Assembly (NCBI GenBank): GCA_003644265.1
Contig: QNBX01000050.1
Location: 1-26,246, forward strand
Source of the DNA: Planctomycetota bacterium
Lineage (GTDB): Bacteria > Planctomycetota > B15-G4
Direction of reading: 5' to 3'
DNA: 26,246 nt
The notes below the pieces were generated by a model. It saw nothing but the letters and a program-made list of their open reading frames with translations. It searched no databases and had not been told where the DNA came from. Below are positions 24,166 to 26,246 of this stretch, one piece after another (within the stretch, counting starts at the first letter, position 1; each line of letters begins with the position of its first letter). The translations under genes and the position numbers were made by a program.

Positions 24166-26151
24166 TCACCGGCGCCGCAGCAGCAGCGTGAGCTCCGTGG
24201 CCTCGCCTCGCCGCAGCACCACGCCGGCCTGCACCTCCGGCGCGTAGCCCGCGGCGCGGATCGTGACCGTGTAGGTGCCCGCGCCCAGGCTGTCCACCTC
24301 GAAGCGGCCCTCGGAGTGGTCAATGTCGGCCTCCATGAACATGGCCTCGTCTTCGATGCGCAGGTGGTAGCTCGGCAGCGGCGAGGCGTTCGCCGCGACG
24401 AGCACCTGGCCGGCCAGCAGGGGCGCCGGGCTGAGCGTGATGCTCAGGCCCACGGCCCCGGCGGGCACCTGCTGCAGCGCGTCCCGGTGGCCCGGGCAGC
24501 GCGCCAGCAGCGTGTAGTTCCCGTCCGACAACCCCGAGAGCGAGAAGCCAGCGTCCGCGCCGACGTCGCGGAAGTCGTCCTCCCGGTAGTTGAAGACGTC
24601 GCTCTGAGGCACCAGCAGCACGCGCGCCTCGAGCAGCGGGCGCCCCTGCTCGTCCCGCACCTGACCGCTGATGGAGAGTCCACGGCCCAGCATCAGATCG
24701 ACCCCGGTCAGGTCCTCGCCGCCCCCGAGCTGCAGCTCGCGCTCTGCCGGCGCCAGCTCGCCGCCGGCCGTCGTCGTGGCGCGCAGCAGCAGCTCTCCCC
24801 GCGGCAGGTAGGTCAGCTCGTAGCCCCCTCCCCGCAGGGTGCTGGTCTGGCCCACGCGGATGGTGAGCACGGTCTCCAGCCCGCCGGTCACGCGCTCGCG
24901 GCTGCGGGCCGTGGCGTGCCGGAGCGCGCTGGTCCAGCTGCCGAAGCGCCCGGGCGCGGGCAGCACGAGCTGCCACAGCGCCTCCACATCGGCCTGCTCG
25001 AAGGGGTTGCCCGCCGCGTCCGTCACGCGGCCGCGCACACGCGCGGGGGCAGACAGGTTCCAGTCCAGGGTCGTCACGCGGCCGGCCTCCAGCAACACGC
25101 CCGGCTTGCTGACGAGCAGGCCCTCCCAGGCTTCGCCGCTGCGTCGGGGAGACGAGTCGCCCGCTGAGGCCAGCGCGACGTAGGTCCCGGGAGGCACGCC
25201 CTCGATGCGATAGCGACGCTTGACGCCGACGGCCGCCTCCAGCTCGGGCGCGGCGTCCTGCACCCAGCCGTCAGAGACCAGCCACGGCAGGCGCACCATG
25301 CCGCCGCTCAGCAGCGCTCCCTGGACATCGAACAGCTGCCCCTCCAGCACGCCCGCGGCCGGCAGCACGAGGTCGACGCCGGTGACCCGACGCGTCTCGG
25401 CGGGCAGATCCACCAGCAGTTGCATGGGCCCATGGAACTCGCCCTTGGCCTCCAGCAGCAGCGACGGGCGAGCCTGCGACTCCGGCACCACATCGCGCAT
25501 GGAGAACCGCCCCTGTGCGTCGGCGCGCAGGTAGTGATGCCCGTGCTCCTGGGGACCGCGGCGCAGCAGCACGCGGGCCTCCGGCACCGGCTCCCCCGCC
25601 TGGCCCGTGACGCGCCCCTCCAGCAACCAGCCGGTGTCCAAGATGAACTGCAGCCCGTCGAGGTCGCCCGCGTCCGCGGGCAGGTCCACCACGCGGGGCC
25701 GCCGATCCACGCTGGGCTGGCGGTCGGGAGTCATGACCAGGCTGAGCTCATCGGCGCCCACGTCGGGCAGCGCGAAGCGACCCTGGTCGTCGCTGTGCGT
25801 CTGGCCGTGCCGGCCCTCGATCAGCGCGTCGCTGAGGGGCGAGCGATCGGAGCGCCGCAGCAGCGTGCCGCTGACGCGCCGGCCCGCAGCGCTCGCGCTC
25901 CCCCGCGGCGGCGTCTCGAGCGGGACGGGTACCGCGCGCTCCGTCAGCAAGGGCTGGGTGCCCTGCGAGCCGCCGGCCACGGGGTCGGGCACCTGCATGC
26001 CACGTTCGCCGCCGCGCTCGACCAGCAACGGGTCGGCGCCCGCGGCGCGCTCGGGGCCATCCATGAAGATCAGCGTCACCACGGCCACGCACGCCAGCAG
26101 CGCCCCCAGACCCAGCAGCAACCCCAGGGGCGAGCGCTTGGATCGGGCCAT
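24166..26151 (-). CDS. membrane-anchored protein with carboxypeptidase-regulatory-like repeats
   Basis: 661-aa protein with a short basic N-terminus and one membrane segment (LGLLLGLGALLACVAVVTLI, about 9-28), then a proline-rich linker (about 40-85) and about six beta-sandwich repeats of the carboxypeptidase regulatory-like/CNA-B type. Repeat cores: VSGTLLRRSDRSPLSDALIE, LLEGRVTGQAGEPVPEARVL, LEGQLFDVQGALLSGGMVRL, VRGRVTDAAGNPFEQADVEA, ISGQVRDEQGRPLLEARVLL and a final FEVDSLGAGTYTVTIRAAGY. No catalytic domain is visible, so it probably acts outside the cytoplasm in adhesion, scaffolding or glycan contact. ATG 26151 has GGAG about 9 bp upstream and places the membrane segment at the N-terminus; an upstream TTG at 26214 is less likely. 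It heads the minus-strand run of exported-protein genes. Confidence 0.85.
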   Translation of the reverse strand: MARSKRSPLGLLLGLGALLACVAVVTLIFMDGPERAAGADPLLVERGGERGMQVPDPVAGGSQGTQPLLTERAVPVPLETPPRGSASAAGRRVSGTLLRRSDRSPLSDALIEGRHGQTHSDDQGRFALPDVGADELSLVMTPDRQPSVDRRPRVVDLPADAGDLDGLQFILDTGWLLEGRVTGQAGEPVPEARVLLRRGPQEHGHHYLRADAQGRFSMRDVVPESQARPSLLLEAKGEFHGPMQLLVDLPAETRRVTGVDLVLPAAGVLEGQLFDVQGALLSGGMVRLPWLVSDGWVQDAAPELEAAVGVKRRYRIEGVPPGTYVALASAGDSSPRRSGEAWEGLLVSKPGVLLEAGRVTTLDWNLSAPARVRGRVTDAAGNPFEQADVEALWQLVLPAPGRFGSWTSALRHATARSRERVTGGLETVLTIRVGQTSTLRGGGYELTYLPRGELLLRATTTAGGELAPAERELQLGGGEDLTGVDLMLGRGLSISGQVRDEQGRPLLEARVLLVPQSDVFNYREDDFRDVGADAGFSLSGLSDGNYTLLARCPGHRDALQQVPAGAVGLSITLSPAPLLAGQVLVAANASPLPSYHLRIEDEAMFMEADIDHSEGRFEVDSLGAGTYTVTIRAAGYAPEVQAGVVLRRGEATELTLLLRRR

Positions 26152-26246
26152 GCCGGAGGACTCCAGAGAGCGAGGGACAGCGCTCACCTTGGTCGTGGCG
26201 GCGGCCCGGGTCAACGGCGGGCCACGGGCGGGTCACCACGGGGGGC

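Noticed and set aside
21144..25167. Long plus-strand open frames across the DUF3352-like, sulfatase-like and repeat-protein genes
   Set aside because: They are GC-driven shadows without motifs. The minus strand has signal peptides, a lipobox and recognisable domains.

Overview
The window is a very GC-rich chromosomal segment (about 70% GC, strong G/C preference at third codon positions) densely packed with genes. It looks like Planctomycetota, possibly the high-GC Saltatorellus/Engelhardtia-like lineages. The lineage is inferred from gene content, not proven. Supporting content: a DUF1080 / Gfo-Idh-MocA / xylose-isomerase-like / MFS sugar cluster, a signal peptidase I with a very large insertion, a small coiled-coil plus winged-helix protein of a type common in planctomycetes, sulfatase-like lipoproteins and multi-repeat carboxypeptidase-regulatory-like proteins. 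No IS element, prophage, CRISPR array, tRNA or rRNA was seen.

Layout. (1) 1-88: eight perfect copies of an 11-bp repeat at the window edge. (2) 132-8484, plus strand, housekeeping: argS, apt, an unknown 173-aa protein, a sigma-28/FliA-WhiG-type sigma factor, birA, then an overlapping rph-rdgB-lepA operon. A c-di-GMP-I (GEMM-I) riboswitch aptamer lies directly in front of the sigma-factor ribosome binding site (about 3307-3387). (3) 8679-9104: a small putative DNA-binding protein, followed by a strong 15-bp hairpin between convergent genes. (4) 9206-14378, minus strand: a four-gene sugar-oxidation cluster transcribed Gfo/Idh, TIM-barrel isomerase, MFS transporter, DUF1080 protein; the last contains an 18-residue pure poly-Asp tract. 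A separate GlcG/HbpS-like gene follows at 14532-14933. (5) 15152-18608, plus strand: lepB, lptB and a REC-HD-GYP response regulator, joined by 4-bp stop/start overlaps. (6) 18717-20538: etfB-etfA with a recognisable promoter and a leader hairpin. (7) 20664-26151, minus strand: three exported proteins (DUF3352-like, sulfatase-like lipoprotein, carboxypeptidase-regulatory-like repeat protein).

How they may work together. The most notable signal is cyclic-dinucleotide control. A sigma factor appears to be translationally controlled by a c-di-GMP riboswitch whose closing helix abuts its Shine-Dalgarno sequence. About 13 kb away, an HD-GYP protein with all expected catalytic residues (a predicted c-di-GMP phosphodiesterase) is co-transcribed with the LPS-export ATPase and signal peptidase I. 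That these two form one circuit is inference; the riboswitch and the HD-GYP domain are each visible in the sequence. The minus-strand sugar cluster fits import, 3-keto oxidation and cleavage of a glycoside.
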